A stretch of DNA of 64,000 bases from Arachis hypogaea (GCF_003086295.3 NC_092053.1:85559671-85623670), one strand, 5' to 3'; numbered from the stretch's first letter, positions 10,945 through 23,043 are shown. Program-made: numbers and translations. The notes: generated from the sequence alone by a model not told the origin.

Positions 10945-12463
10945 TGATAAACAACTATTTTATGGTTTATCTTGTGCTCAATTGAGTGGATTTTATCAAC
11001 TCTTTACCCACTTATTCATACTATTTGCATGAGTTTACATTCTCCTTCCTGATTTTGTGCTATGATTAAAAACATGCTTCTTTGACCTTATATTTGCTAA
11101 TATTAATCCTCTCTTATTACCATTAGATGCCTTGATATGTGTGTTAAGTGTTTTCAGGGATTACAGGGCAGGAATGACTTAGAGGATGGAAAGGAAGCAT
11201 GCAAAAGTGGAAGGAATACAAGAAGTTGAAGGAACTGCAAAGCTGTCCAGCCTGACCTCTCTGCACTCAAACGGTCATAACTTGAGCTACAGAGGTCCAA
11301 ATGATGCAGTTCCAGTTGCGTTGGAAAGTTAACATCCGGGGCTTCGATTTGATATATAATTTATCATAGCTGCCTCGAAGTTAGATGACGCAAACGCGTG
11401 AATGTCGCGCCCGCGTCGCATCTGCGAATTGCAATCCGCGCGAACGCGTGGACAACGCCTCCGCGTCACTTTCCCGCGACCTGAACGTAACAGAAATCAC
11501 TGGGAGTGATTTCTGGGCTGTTTCTGACCCAATTTTCAGCCCAGAACACATAGATTAGAGGCTATAAAGTGGGGGAATGCATCCATTCATCATCATACCT
11601 TCATATTCACAATTTTAGGATCTAGATCTAGTTTTTAGAGAGAAAGGTTCTCTCCTCTCTCTTAGGATTTAGGATTTTAGGATTTCTATTAGTTTAGTTC
11701 AATTCATCTTCAGTCACAGGTTCGATATTGCTTTTATTTTATATTTCTCTTTTACTTTCAGATGCTTTAATGCTTGTATTAATTATGTTGCCTAATTGGC
11801 TTATGAACCATCCAAGTTAAGGATTCTCTTTATTTGATATAATTTGAGGTATTTCAGAATTATGATTGCTTTCCTTTATTTATATAAATAATTTAGATTT
11901 TTCCCTTTTAGCTTTGGTTGAGTCATTGGAGACACTTGAGTTAACAAATTCATTATTGATTGAAAATTGGAATTCTTCAAGAATTAATTCGAGTTCCAAT
12001 AACTCTAACTTTTCCCAAGGAAAGACTAGGACCTAAGGAATAAAAATTAATTCATCCACTTAACTTACCTTCATAGTTAGAGGTTAACAAAGTGGGAGAA
12101 AAATCCAATTCTCATTACAATTGATAAGGATAACCAGGATAGGACTTTCAGTTTTCATACCTTGCCAAGAGTCTATTTTATAGTTATTTATTTATTTTAT
12201 TCTTCTTATCATTCAACATACTACTTCCTTACTTTCAAAACCCCCAATTTACAAGACTCATAACCAATAATAAGAACATACTTCCCTGCAATTCCTTGAG
12301 AAGACGACCCGAGGTTTAAATACTTCGGTTATCAATTTTTAAGGGGTTTGTTACTTGTGACAACCAAAACTTTTGTATGAAAGGACTTTTGTTGGTTTAG
12401 AAACTATACTTGCAACGAGGATTTATCTGCGAATTTCTAGACCACGCAAAAGTTCTCTCATCA
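10945..12463 (+). mobile_element. LTR1 of Athila-type element B
   Basis: Starts TGATAAACAACTATTTTATGG after a polypurine tract and ends CTCTCATCA, giving TG...CA ends and a length of about 1.52 kb. A TATA-like TATAAAG lies at 11563-11569. A GC-rich patch at 11388-11490 carries repeated CGCGTC and GCGAACGCGTG motifs. Comparison by eye with LTR2 (22372-23043 plus 33649-34429) shows the same order of blocks but many differences, so the two are either old or come from different copies. Protease coding sequence follows immediately, with no primer site or gag. Confidence 0.85.
11563..11569 (+). promoter_or_regulatory. Candidate TATA box of LTR1
   Basis: TATAAAG in the middle of LTR1, about 620 bases from its start, the usual place for an Athila LTR promoter. 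Inferred from sequence only. Confidence 0.45.
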
Positions 12464-15400
12464 GATACTTTGAGGCTCCCTCCCTTAAAAAGGTCAGCAG
12501 CTCGTTTTGTGTTAGCAGATAAAAGCATAATTACAGTGGTTGGAATTACTGAAGACGTATTAATGAGCATTAAGGGACTCACATTTCCCATTGACTTCTA
12601 TATCCTAGAAATGCCCCCTAATGACTCAGGAAAGCCATCATCAATCCTGCTTGGAAGACCATTCCTGAAGACTTCAAAGTTTAAGCTGGACGCATTTTCA
12701 GGAACTTATTCCTTTGAAATAGATGGCAGAATAGTGAAATTCAGTTTAAATGGAGCTATGGAGCACCCTCTGGATGACCTTTCTATCTCCTAGTGTGACA
12801 TCATAGACGAAACCATGGCTGAAGTTCACCAGGAGGAGTTAGAAGAGAAGTACACCGGACAAGGTCCAAGTGTGGAGACACTTTCAGAGGACAATGAAGG
12901 TCCTTTGCCACTATCACCAGCCCCAGATAATCCAGAGCCTGACCATGAGTAGAAATTAGATTATAAGCCCCTCCCTCCACACCTCAAGTATGCTTACCTT
13001 GAAGACAAGCAGAAGTTTCCAGTTATTATTGCAAGGGAACTCACTTCCCAACAAGAAGAGCAGTTACTCAATGTACTGAGGAAACAGAAAAGGGCAATTG
13101 GATGGAGCTTGGCAGACATAGAAGGCATCAACCCTCAAGTTTGTGAGCACAGAATAATTTTAGAAGAGGGAGCTAGGCCTGTTCGTCAACCCCAGAGAAG
13201 ACTGAATCCCACTATCCTGGAGGTTGTCAAAAAGGAAGTGACCAGACTACTTGAGGCGGATATCATCTATCCCATCTCAGACAGTGAATGGGTAAGACCA
13301 GAACAAGTGGTACCCAAGAAGTCTGGAGTCACTACAGTGAAGAATGAGCATGGAGAGCTCATAGCAACCAGAGTACAGAACGCCTGGAGAGTCTGCATTG
13401 ATTACAGGTGCCTCGACCAGGCCACTCGTAAGGATCACTACCACCTTCCATTTATTGATCAAATGCTGGATCGCCTGTCAGGTAAATCACATTATTGCTT
13501 TTTAGATGGTTACATAAGCTATTTCCAGATTCATATAACTCCTGAAGATCAGGAAAAGACTACTTTTACATGTCCTTTTGGAACTTATGCCTATAAGAGA
13601 ATGCCCTTTGGCTTGTGCAATGCACCAGCTACTTTCTAAAGGTACATGATGAGTCTTTTCTCTGACCTTATTGAGGACTGTATGGAGGTTTTTATGGATG
13701 ATTTTAGCGTTTATGGTGATTCCTTTAGCCTTTGCTTAGATAGTTTATCTAAAGTATTAGAGAGATGTGTCAGTACAAACCTTGTATTGAATTTTGAAAA
13801 ATGTCACTTTATGGTAAAACAAGGGATTGTACTAGGACATGTTGTGTCTAATACTGGCATTTCTGTGGATCCAGCAAAGGTGGATGATATTTCTAGTTTA
13901 CCTTACCCCTCCTCTGTGAGGGAAGTCCGCTCGTTCCTTGGCCATGCAGGTTTTTAGTAAGGTAGCACTACCCTTATCCAGACTACTGCAGAAGGATATT
14001 GAGTTCGAGTTCAGTGAGGATTGCAAACAAGCGTTTGATAAGCTAAAGACTACCCTAACTCAAGCTCCAATTTTGAAAGGACCAGACTGGAGCCAGTCAT
14101 TTAAAATCATGTGCGATGCTTCCAACCATGCAGTAGGAGCAGCACTGGCTCAGCATGACGGTAAGGACCCTTTTGTAATTGCTTATGTGTCTAAGACTTC
14201 AGACACAGCTCAGTCTAATTACACTACTACTGAGAAAGAGCTTCTTGCTATTGTTTTTGCTCTGGATAAATTCCGAGCCTATTTACTTGGTACTAAAGTT
14301 GTAGTGTACTCAGACCACGCAGCTCTAAAGTATTTATTAAGTAAAAAGGAGTCCAAACCAAGGCTTATACGTTGGATACTGCTACTACAATAATTTGATT
14401 TAGAAATTAAGGATAGGAGTGGTAACCAGAATCTAGTGGCAGACCACTTGAGTCGCCTTGAACACATTAAGGATGCTGCCACTCCTATAAATGATAATTT
14501 CCCGTTTGATAACTTACAAGCAGTATCTGAAGTAGTCCCTTGGTATGCGCCTGTAGCTAATTATCTAGTTAGCCACACCTTTCCTCCAAACTTTACTAAG
14601 CATCAAAGAGACAAGCTGAAAAGCGAGTCCAAATATTATATATGGGATGACCCATATTTATGGAGATGTGGCGCTGACCAGGTAATTAGACGGTGTGTGC
14701 CTCAATCAGAATTCCAGTCCATTTTAGAGGCCTGCAACTCATTTGAGAGTGGAGGACATTTTGGCCCTCAAAGAACAGTTAGGAAAATTTTAGACTGTGG
14801 ATTCTGGTGGCCTACTCTTTTTAAAGACGCTGCTGAATTTTGTAAATCTTGTTCCCCATGCCAAAGGTTTGGTAATATATCCAAGAGGGATGAGATGCCT
14901 CAACAAACTATGCTTTTCTGTGAAAATTTTGACGTTTGGGGCATTGACTTCATGGGTCCATTCCCAAATTCTAATGGTCATTTTTATATATTGTTAGCTG
15001 TAGATTACGTTTCTAAATGGGTGAAAGCAATTCCTACCCACACTGATGATGCTAACACCGTTGTTTCCTTTGTTAGAAACCACATTATTTGTCGCTTTGG
15101 ATCACCACGAGCAATCGTGAGCGATCAAGGCACCCATTTCTGTAATAGGAAACTAACAGGATTACTAAAAAAGCATGGGATAGTTCATAAAGTGGCAACA
15201 ACCTATCATTCCCAGACTAATGGGCAAGCTGAGGTGTCTAACAGAGAGATAAAGAGTATATTGCAGAAGATAGTCAAACTTCATAGAAGAGACTGAAGCA
15301 CCAGGCTACAAGATGCACTTTGGGCATACAGAACTGCATACAAGACACCCATTGGGATGAGTCCCTTCTGCTTAGTTTATGGAAAGGCCTGTCACCTCCC

Positions 15401-15845
15401 AGTAGAGGTCGAGCACAAAGCCTTTTGGCCAGTAAAGGAGTGCAATATGGGATTTGAGAAAGCCAGAGCTGAAAGGAAGTTGCAACTGCAAGAATTAGAA
15501 AGCCTTCGCCTAGAAGCTTATGAGAACTCAAAGCTGTACAAGGAAAAGATGAAGGCTGTGCATGATAAGCACATCAAGAGGAGAGAGTTCCAACTTGGGG
15601 ACTTTGTCCTCCTTTACAACTCTAGACTGAGACTCATGCCAGGCAAGTTAAGATCAAGATGGGAAGGTCCATATAGAGTAGAGAAAGATGAGCCATACGG
15701 AGTCTTCCATCTGAGTCATCCTTCAAGCTCTGAATTCATCAAAGTCAATGGGCATCGCTTAAAGCTATATCATGGTGAGAAGGCGATGAAACCCAAGGAG
15801 CACGAGATCTTCCTCTTGGAGGATCCACCCACAGCAGAAGACTGA
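12464..15845 (+). pseudogene. pol: Degenerate protease-RT-RNase H-integrase of element B
   Basis: Starts inside the protease, after its DLGA catalytic motif, and runs through SSILLGRPFLKTSKFKLD, a Glu-rich linker, RT (VCIDYRCLDQATRKDHYHLPF, MPFGLCNAPATF, FMDD at 13691-13702), RNase H ([16 protein letters not shown]), and integrase with an HHCC-type region ([17 protein letters not shown]), [19 protein letters not shown] and QTNGQAEVSNRE. It ends with a TGA at 15843-15845. Breaks: stops at 12791, 12950, 13637, 14391 and 15294, plus a roughly 25-bp deletion near 13953 in the FLGHAGFYRRF block that shifts the frame. Gag and the protease active site were lost at the LTR1 junction. Non-functional; the family call is firm. 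Confidence 0.92.
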
Positions 15846-15888
15846 GCTAGTGGAGTGTCCAACTTAAGGACGTTAAAGCAAAGTGCTG

Positions 15889-15906
15889 GGTGGGAGACAA
15901 CCCACC
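15889..15906 (+). promoter_or_regulatory. Conserved post-pol stem-loop, element B copy
   Basis: GGTGGG, loop AGACAA, then CCCACC, 43 bases after the pol stop. It is preceded by GACGTTAAAGCAAAGTGCT, which corresponds to the GACG-TAAA-AGCGCT string of the other two copies. The outer stem pairs differ from those in A and G, yet still pair. Confidence 0.7.
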
Positions 15907-16029
15907 ATGGTATGATCGTTCCTTTCTTTATTCTTAGTTTTATTTTTCAATAACTCTTCTCTTTATTAGCACATTTATTTTGCATCTGCATTTACATATT
16001 TTTAATTTAAAAAAAAAGGAAAAAGGAGC

Positions 16030-16565
16030 ACGCGATGCGACAGCGTCACCAACGCGTCCGCGTCGCAGGTGGCTCAGAAAGAATAAGAAATCGAACAGAG
16101 AGTCACGCGAGAGTGTGGCTGGAGGCCTGCCTTTGGCACAAATTACCCCACGTGACCACGTCATTGACGCGTCCGCGTCATGTGGGAAAATTGCCTTCCA
16201 CGCGTCCGCGTCACCCACGCGGACGCGTGACCTGAAATCGACGTAAAAAAGAGGGTGCATGGCAGAAAGTTGGGCTAGAGTGGTGCTGGACTGGCGCTGG
16301 ACGCATAGTCCCTACCATGCAAACGCGTGCCCCACGCGTCCGCGTCATATCCCAATATTGGCCACTCACGCGATCGCGTCAACCACGCGACCGCGTCACC
16401 CAAATACTTGGCAATAATAAGTTCTGAACAGAGAGTTGTGCGAGTGCGAGGCTGCCCTCGCGCCACTCGCACCAATCATGTCACGCGACCGCGTGACCGA
16501 TGCGACCACGTCGACCCATCTAAGCGCCTTCGGCACGAACACGTACCCCACGCGTCCGCATCGCT
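16030..16565. repeat. GC-rich block of reiterated CGCGTCCGCGTC-type motifs
   Basis: At least ten partial copies of ACGCGTCCGCGTC, its inverse GCGGACGCGTGAC, or the variant ACGCGACCGCGTC occur here, in a surrounding of moderate AT content. Related motifs occur in LTR1 (11388-11490) and LTR2 (22675-22805). The density of CpG is far above the rest of the window. Function unknown; I recall similar strings as common in peanut repeats. Confidence 0.75.
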
Positions 16566-17373
16566 GGCGTTGCACAGCTCAACCTAATCTGCCAAAATAT
16601 CTTATCTTTCTCTTCCCCAAATCCTATTTTTCCTTTATCCCCTTATTTCTTCCTTCTTCCTCCTTCCTTCTTTCTCACTCTCTACTTTTTCTCTCTCACC
16701 ACCATTAACAAGGTTTTTCTTTTCTTCTTCCCTCCTTACTTCTCTATTCTTGTTTTTTATATTGTCTTTTTCTTCCCTTTTTATTTTCATTATTCATGTT
16801 TTCTTTTTCTTTCTTTCTCTTTTATTTGGTGTTGGAAATTTATTTGGGTCATTGTTTCTTATGATATGCTTGTGGATTGTTGCAAAATTGTTTGGCAATT
16901 ATATATCAATTTTTAAAGGGTTGCTTGCATGTTCAACTTATTATTTTCAATTAATTACCTACCATGCATGCTATGTGTTTGCGAAAATGCCCTTATGGCA
17001 TTGTGCACTATTTTTGGATTTCTTTTATCCTACTACTCTAAATTTTTGCTTTTCACAATACCCTTTTTATATTTTATTCATTTAATATAATTGTCAATAC
17101 AAACAAATTATCAGTTTGAAAGGCTTGGTAATCCACCATGGACATTGAATGCCTGCTCTATGCTACTCATGTCTTTGCCTGTATATAAACACCTTGCATT
17201 TAATTGTCATCATATGCACTTCCTATATTTCCATTTATGATTTTTCACATGTAGTCATGACCATGCGTTAACATCATTTACCTTTTTATGTGTAGTAATT
17301 ACCACCTTTCCTGTTCTCTTCCTTGCTCTATCCCTTGACATTTTGACATACTTTCTCTTTTCTCCCTTTTAGG

Positions 17374-18627
17374 ATGGCCACCAAGAAAGGCAAGGAGAAA
17401 GCTACTCCCAAACCTCCAGCAAGAAGGGGAAAAAAGAGAGCATTAGTGGCAGAGCCATCTTCGACTGCAGTTAAGCCCTCAACAAAAAGAATTAAGAGGA
17501 TTATAAAGGTTGATGAAAAGGAGAAAGCCTTCCCAGCAAAGGACACTGCGCGATTTTCTAATCGCTTCTGTGAGCAAATGTTCCCCATCCTGGCAGAAAG
17601 GAGTTACAACAATGAATACCTTCTTATCCTCCCGACCCGTATTGCTGAATTTGTTGAGCCGCAAATTGAACGAAGATAATTGGGTTTCCTACGGAGACAG
17701 CCACGGCAGGTTAATCTTTCTTGGGTAGTCGAGTTCTACTCCAATTTCCACCTGCCAACTCTGCAGTCTGTCTATGTCCGTCAGAAGTAAGTCCCCATTA
17801 CAGAAGAGGCCATTCAATGAGCTTTAGATCTTCCCCCTACTCCAGAAGGACTGGACTCATTTCACGAAGTCGCACTTAAGTGCCAGATGTACCAATTTAA
17901 CTGGAACGCCGTTCTCAGAGTTATCGCCCTACCTGGCAGCAGATGGATCTACGGATACCATCGTTCTCGTCCTAAGGGAATCTTGGCTTCTGCACTTACC
18001 TTGGAGGCTCGCGTATGGACACAGATCATGTCCCATTATGTCTTTCCGAGCACTCACGAGTCCTCCTTCACTGCAGACATGGCCGTTCTACTGTGGTGCA
18101 TCCTTACAGACCAGCCTCTGAACCTACCAAGACACATCCGAAATGCCATGGGACATGTACAAATTGCGGGCAACTTACCTTTTCCCGCCTTAGTCTCAGA
18201 TCTTGTCTCAGCAATCGGAGTCTCCTACAGAGTTGGGGACACCAAAGCCATGCTCCCACGAGATGATCAATATGTCCCTAACAGGAAATATATCAGACCT
18301 CCGACAGCCACTACAAGCCAGCCTACTGAACCGGCTGAAGACATTCCTCCTTCAACACCACAAGCACCTACAACAAACCAACTGCTCCATCATATACTTG
18401 AAAGGTTGTATCGGCAGGAACACAAAGCAAAGCTAAGAGAGCGCCATAACAAGCGCCGATTCACATACCTCAAGGAGCTACTTAAAGGAAAATACGGAGA
18501 CTCAGACACCCCGGACTCCACTTCCTTTACCAGCACAGGGAGCCATGATGGTCCCGACTATAGAGATACTGCTACCAGCCCACCTTTGTTCCTGACAGAT
18601 GGCACCAAGGACGGTGCAAAGCCTTAA
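17374..18627 (+). pseudogene. Env-like / putative plant transposon protein ORF of element B
   Basis: A reading frame of about 417 codons starting at ATG 17374 (MATKKGKEKATPKPPARRGKKRA) and ending at TAA 18625, broken by in-frame stops at 17677, 17788 and 17818. Order: a basic Lys/Arg-rich N-terminus that could be a nuclear localisation signal; a globular domain with VNLSWVVEFYSNFHLP, corresponding to the REFYANA segment of the G copy (53500-52019); then a Pro/Thr-rich linker and a charged tail. The family is annotated in databases as 'putative plant transposon protein' (Pfam Transposase_32, from memory) and occupies the env position in Athila elements. No signal peptide or clear transmembrane segment is seen, so an envelope role is unproven. 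Confidence 0.8.
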
Positions 18628-18639
18628 GTGTGGGGAGGT
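18624..18639 (+). promoter_or_regulatory. Polypurine-tract-like motif overlapping the env-like stop codon
   Basis: TTAAGTGTGGGGAGGT, the same string that serves as polypurine tract next to LTR2 (22357-22371). Here it lies about 1.4 kb (excluding insertion S) upstream of the LTR and overlaps the TAA. It could be a secondary plus-strand primer or a duplication scar. Confidence 0.5.
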
Positions 18640-19119
18640 CGGTCAGTAAAATAGAATATTTAGTTAGTTTTTCTTTTGTAGAATAGGATAAATTGCATAG
18701 TAATAGATTAGTTGCATGCATGTTCTACTTGATTGAAAAGAAAATAAGTTTCCTCTAAGACCCTATTTTTAGAACAAAATTTCACTAATTTTAATCAAAA
18801 CTTTTATGTTAAAATTTGCTTGAAGTTGTATTTGGAACATGGTTTTTGAGCTAAGAACACACAACCTGTGAGATTTGAGCCTTTAAACATGGTTACAATA
18901 TTTAACCATAATTATTTTATTCTTGTGTGTTTACTTCTCTATAATTGTAATCTATATTTTGTTTCATCCTATATGTCCAATGTTTAATATATTTATATGC
19001 TTGCATATGATTGAGGCCATTAATTATTTAGCTTACTTATCCAAATTAAGCCTACCCCTTAAGTTACCTTTGTTAGCTACTTTGAGCTTTAAATCCCATT
19101 TGTTCTTTACTTTACCACT
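18640..19119 (+). other. Element B tail, left part (tail 2)
   Basis: AT-rich noncoding sequence. From about 18990 it is colinear with tail 1 at 9870 onward, up to TTCTTTACTTTACCAC, where the near-solo LTR S is inserted. The alignment resumes at 21439. No ORF is supportable. Confidence 0.7.
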
Positions 19120-21438
19120 TAATACGCACAAAACTTATCTCTCAACAAATTTTCTTCGGCAAGTGTATCGAATTTGTCGTCAAGTAAAAACTCACAATAG
19201 AGTGAGGTCGAATCCCACAGAGATTGATTGATCAAGCAACTTTAATTAGAGGAATGTTCTAGTTGAGCGAACCAGAATTTGATTTGAGATTTGCAGAAAA
19301 TTAAATGGCAGGAAAGTAAATAGCAAAAACAGTAAATGCTAGAAATAAAGAGCTAAATGTAAATGCGGAAAGTAAATTGCAGAATCCTAAACGGGAATGG
19401 GGTAATTGCTCATAAAAGTAAATGGCAGAAATTAAAGAGAATGGGTAAAATCAGAAATGGGGAGTTCATTGGGCTCAGGAGATGTTGCATTCTCCGGATC
19501 AAGTTCATTTTTATCTCTTCCTCAATCAATGCACTCATTGATCTCCTTGGCAATCTTAAGTGATCGAATTCCAATTTCTTGGTAATTCAATCTCTCAAAT
19601 CTTGATCAATAGCCAATTCCTTGGTCAATTACTCATGAGAAGAGATGAAGTATGGTCACTGATTATACCACATGTATTTTCTAAATCAAGTGTTGGTAGA
19701 ATTATAGTCACATATCCATCCAAACCCAATTTGCTCCAGCATGAGAAAGCATTTCTAGCATGATCTCTTCATTCCTCTTTCAAGGTTTAGAAGAGATCTA
19801 AGTATGAATATCTTCTTTTCCAAGATAACTACCCAATTGGATGAAGATCGAAAGCTTTCTAGTAAAATCAAGAGAAAAGATAGAAGAAGGAGAATGAAAA
19901 CTAATATTAATCCATCAAATTACAACAGAGCTCCCTAACCCAATGAAAGGGGTTTAGTTGTAATTCAAAGCTCCCTATAGTTTAGTTTAGTTGCAGAGAA
20001 AGTAAATACAGAGAGTAGTTCTATGCCAAAAGCTCCCTATAGTTTCCAACTCTCTAAACTAATTCAAAGCTACTCCTATATATACTACTCTTCCGATCTT
20101 CTAGTTGGCTCTTCAAGTCTTGGGTATGGGCCTCTGAATCTTGAGTTTGAAGCAGTTATCCTTTTCCTTGGGCTTAGCTTTGCTTGCAGAGAGAAAAGGT
20201 AAAGTAGGCAGAGACTTTGGCTTAGGACGTTAGTGGTGTCAACGTTAAGTGAAAGTGTGGGTTCGAGAACGTTAGTGACAATCACCTTTTTCTCTAACGT
20301 TCCTAACCCAAATATGATCACGTTGACTTCAACGTTAGTGGCACTAACGTGACCACTAACTTTTCCTCTTGGTCCTTCGCACACGTTATTGGGACTTACC
20401 TTTCCCAATAACGTGGAGAGTCCTCCCCTGTCCCTACGTTAGAGTCCACGTTAACTAGGTTAACGTGGCTTCTAACGTAGTAATGCCAATCCTTCGAGAA
20501 CGTTAGTGACACTTACCTTTGTCACTAACGTTCCAATGTGCCCCTCTTTCCCACGTTAGAGTCCACGTTAACTAAGTTAACGTGGCTTCTAACGTAGTCA
20601 TGCTAGCCATCTCCAATGTTAGTGACAAAGGTGAGTGTCACTAACGTTGGCTCATCATCTCTTTATCCACGTTAGCTCCCACGTTAACTAAGTTAACGTG
20701 GGAGTTAACGTTGCTCATGGTGGCTCTTGGTGGTTCACCCCAACTTTAGTGACAAAGGTAAGTGTCACTAACGTTGGCTATCAATTGCTCTCTTGTTAAC
20801 TAAGTTAACGTGGGAGTTAACGCGGCTTATGGAGGCTTGGCCAACGTTAGTGACAAAGGTGAATGTCACTAACGTTGGCTTCTCTTTTGCTTCTTAACGT
20901 TAGAGTCCATGTTAACTAAGTTAACGTGGCAACTAACGTGGCCAATTATGAGCTTGGTCCAACGTTAGTGACAAAGGAGAGTGTCACTAATGTTGGCCTT
21001 GTTGTCTTCTTCCACGTTAGAGTTCACGTTAACTTGGTTAACGTGACTCTTAACGTGGGCTTATGATGGCTTCGAGGGCATTATTGGCGATTACCTTTCT
21101 CATTAACTTTGCAAGTTAGCACCCATTCCATGTTAGAGGTCACGTTAGTGGGACTAACGTGACTGCTAACGTGGTTCTTCTTTGCTTCCTTTGTCCTGAA
21201 ATCAAGCAACAAAGTGCATCAAAGTTCTAGTCCAAGTCATGAGTCATGCATCATCCAATTTGTCATATAATTCATGCAAAATTCTCATGAAATCATGTAA
21301 GGTACCCAATGTATGCTTGAATCAAGATGTAAGTGAATTTCTACCCAAAACTAGCTTATTTTCTAAGAAAATGCATGAAACTACCTGAAAAATAGTAAAG
21401 AAAAGGTCAGTGAAACTGGCCAAAATGCCCTGGCATCA
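19120..21438 (-). mobile_element. Near-solo LTR (S) of the A family, inserted in the B tail
   Basis: A complete minus-strand LTR of about 2.3 kb: it begins TGATGCCAGGGC at 21438 and ends near 19120, where the usual TGATGGGG end has decayed to TAATACG. Both flanks join colinearly with tail 1 (9870-10010), and no internal region is present. The flanks give CCACT on the left and CCACA on the right, a target duplication with one mismatch. A TATA-like TATATATA lies at 20077-20084. The palindromic array covers about 20230-21170. A solo LTR is best explained by LTR-LTR recombination after an insertion. Confidence 0.9.
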
Positions 21439-22371
21439 CCACATCACTAGCCTTAAGCAGAAAAACAATTTTATATCCCAATTGAATCTTTAGTTAGCTT
21501 AAGATAGAATTGTGTGTTAATTGAGTATGGGAAAATTATGGGAACAAAAGATAATAAGGGAATGTGTCATGATAATATAATGGGAATTTGGGTACCTACT
21601 CATGTTAGACCATAAAAAAAATTAAAAATCTATGTGCATTGATAAACTATGTTTATATGTATGATTCAAAAAAAATCCAAAAATATTCAATAATTAAATA
21701 AGAGGACAAAATTACCCCAATGTTAAGTTAAGAATTCAAAGATCAATGCATGTAAGATAAAATTAAAATAAAAGTTGATACCTGAGTAAGGAATGTGAAA
21801 AGAAAATTTTGGGTAGCTAGTTGTGAAATTTAAGCTATAAAGAATATATATGTGTGTTAGGTGAAAGCTTGGGTTAATTAAAGATTCAATTTATATGCTT
21901 ACTTAGCCATATACATGTACCCTTACCCATACCATGGCCCTATTACGACCTTGAAAAGACCTCATGATGTTTGCATTGGTATATTAAATGTTATTGATTG
22001 GTTAGGAGAAGAACAAAAATTAGAAAGCATGATTAGAGAAGGATAGAGTGATTATCCTATACACTAGAGAGATTAGAGCATACATACATCATCAGTAAGG
22101 GTTCAATGCTTAAATTCTATGTTCCCTGCTTTCATGAGCTACCTTCTTGCATTTTTATCTGTTCTTACTGTATAAGAATTGAATTAGTGGAATTTAATTT
22201 GTAATTGTCTTGAAGAGCTTATTTACTTTTGACCAAGTGGACAAGAATCATATAGTTGCATTCACATATATAGGTTGCATTACATTACATGAGTTTTACA
22301 TGTTCCTACTCAATTATTTTATCTCCTTCAACTAAGCATGAGGACATGCTAATATCTAAGTGTGGGGAGGT
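21439..22371 (+). other. Element B tail, right part, with polypurine tract
   Basis: Continues tail 2 after LTR S and aligns with 9995-10944. It ends TAAGTGTGGGGAGGT (22357-22371), the polypurine tract that primes plus-strand synthesis, directly before LTR2. AGCATGAGGACATGCTAAT, just upstream, is shared with tail 1. No ORF. Confidence 0.75.
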
Positions 22372-23043
22372 TGATAAACCATTATTTTATGGTTTATATT
22401 GTGCTTAATTGTGTGGTTTTATCAAATCTTTACCCACTTATTCATATGATTAGCATGCATTTACAATTGCTTCCCAAAATTACTTCATGGTTGAAAACTT
22501 GCTTCCAAGAGACTTTTAATTTTGTATTTTAAAGTCTCCTTTATTCCATTCGATGCCGTGATCTATGTGTTAAGTGTTTCAGGCTTTATAGGGCATGAAT
22601 GACTTGGAGATTAGAAAGGAAGCTTGGAAAAATGGAAGAAACACAAGAAATGGAGGAGATGACCAGCGAGAAGTGACGTGGACGCATGGCTCACGCGACC
22701 GCGCGGATTGGAAACTGCACAAGTGACGCGAAGGCGTGGACGATGCGCACGCATGGCAAGGCAAAACGCTAGATGACGCGAACTCCTGGATGATGCGATC
22801 GCGTGACATGCGCGATCTGCAGAATCTGCAGAATTTGCTGGGGGCGATTTTGGGCCCTGTTTTGACCCAGTTTTTGGCCCAGAAAAGCATATTAGAGCCA
22901 GGGAACATGCAGAGACGAAAAAAACAACATTCATTCCGCATAATTTTTAGTTTTAGATCTGATTTTACTCCTCCTCTAGGTTTTCTCTCTACACATTCAT
23001 AGTTATTAGGATTTTGATTTTATTGGTTTTTGGACTGGGATAT
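22372..23043 (+). mobile_element. LTR2 of element B, left part
   Basis: Starts TGATAAACCATTATTTTATGG, the counterpart of the LTR1 start. It includes a GC-rich patch with GACGCG motifs at 22675-22805. It is interrupted after GATAT (23039-23043) by element C and continues at 33644. Joined without C, its length is about 1.45 kb, close to LTR1. Confidence 0.85.

Larger units (their letters stand above)
15846..17373 (+). other. Post-pol noncoding spacer of element B
   Basis: About 1.5 kb between pol and the env-like ORF. It holds the conserved stem-loop (15889-15906), a GC-rich block with repeated CGCGTCCGCGTC strings (16030-16565), and then a T/C-rich stretch (about 16590-16830) before ordinary AT-rich sequence. 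Several open frames read across the GC-rich block in both directions; they come from the repeat and from few stops, and I do not call them genes. The pyrimidine-rich run ahead of the next ATG could serve as a splice acceptor region for a spliced env-like transcript (inference). Confidence 0.7.

Noticed and set aside
15940..16708. Six overlapping ORFs in the CpG-rich block of B
   Set aside because: Present in several frames on both strands, rich in Arg, Ala, Thr and His from the repeated CGCGTC motif. Absence of stops follows from composition.
16750..17085. Phe/Leu-rich 111-residue ORF that looks like a membrane protein
   Set aside because: T-rich low-complexity sequence between pol and the env-like ORF; not found in G, and no other support for an envelope segment.
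17374..18627. A true viral envelope gene in element B (and in G)
   Set aside because: Position fits, but I see no signal peptide, fusion peptide or transmembrane segment; the domain matches the plant transposon protein family, so I kept the label env-like only.
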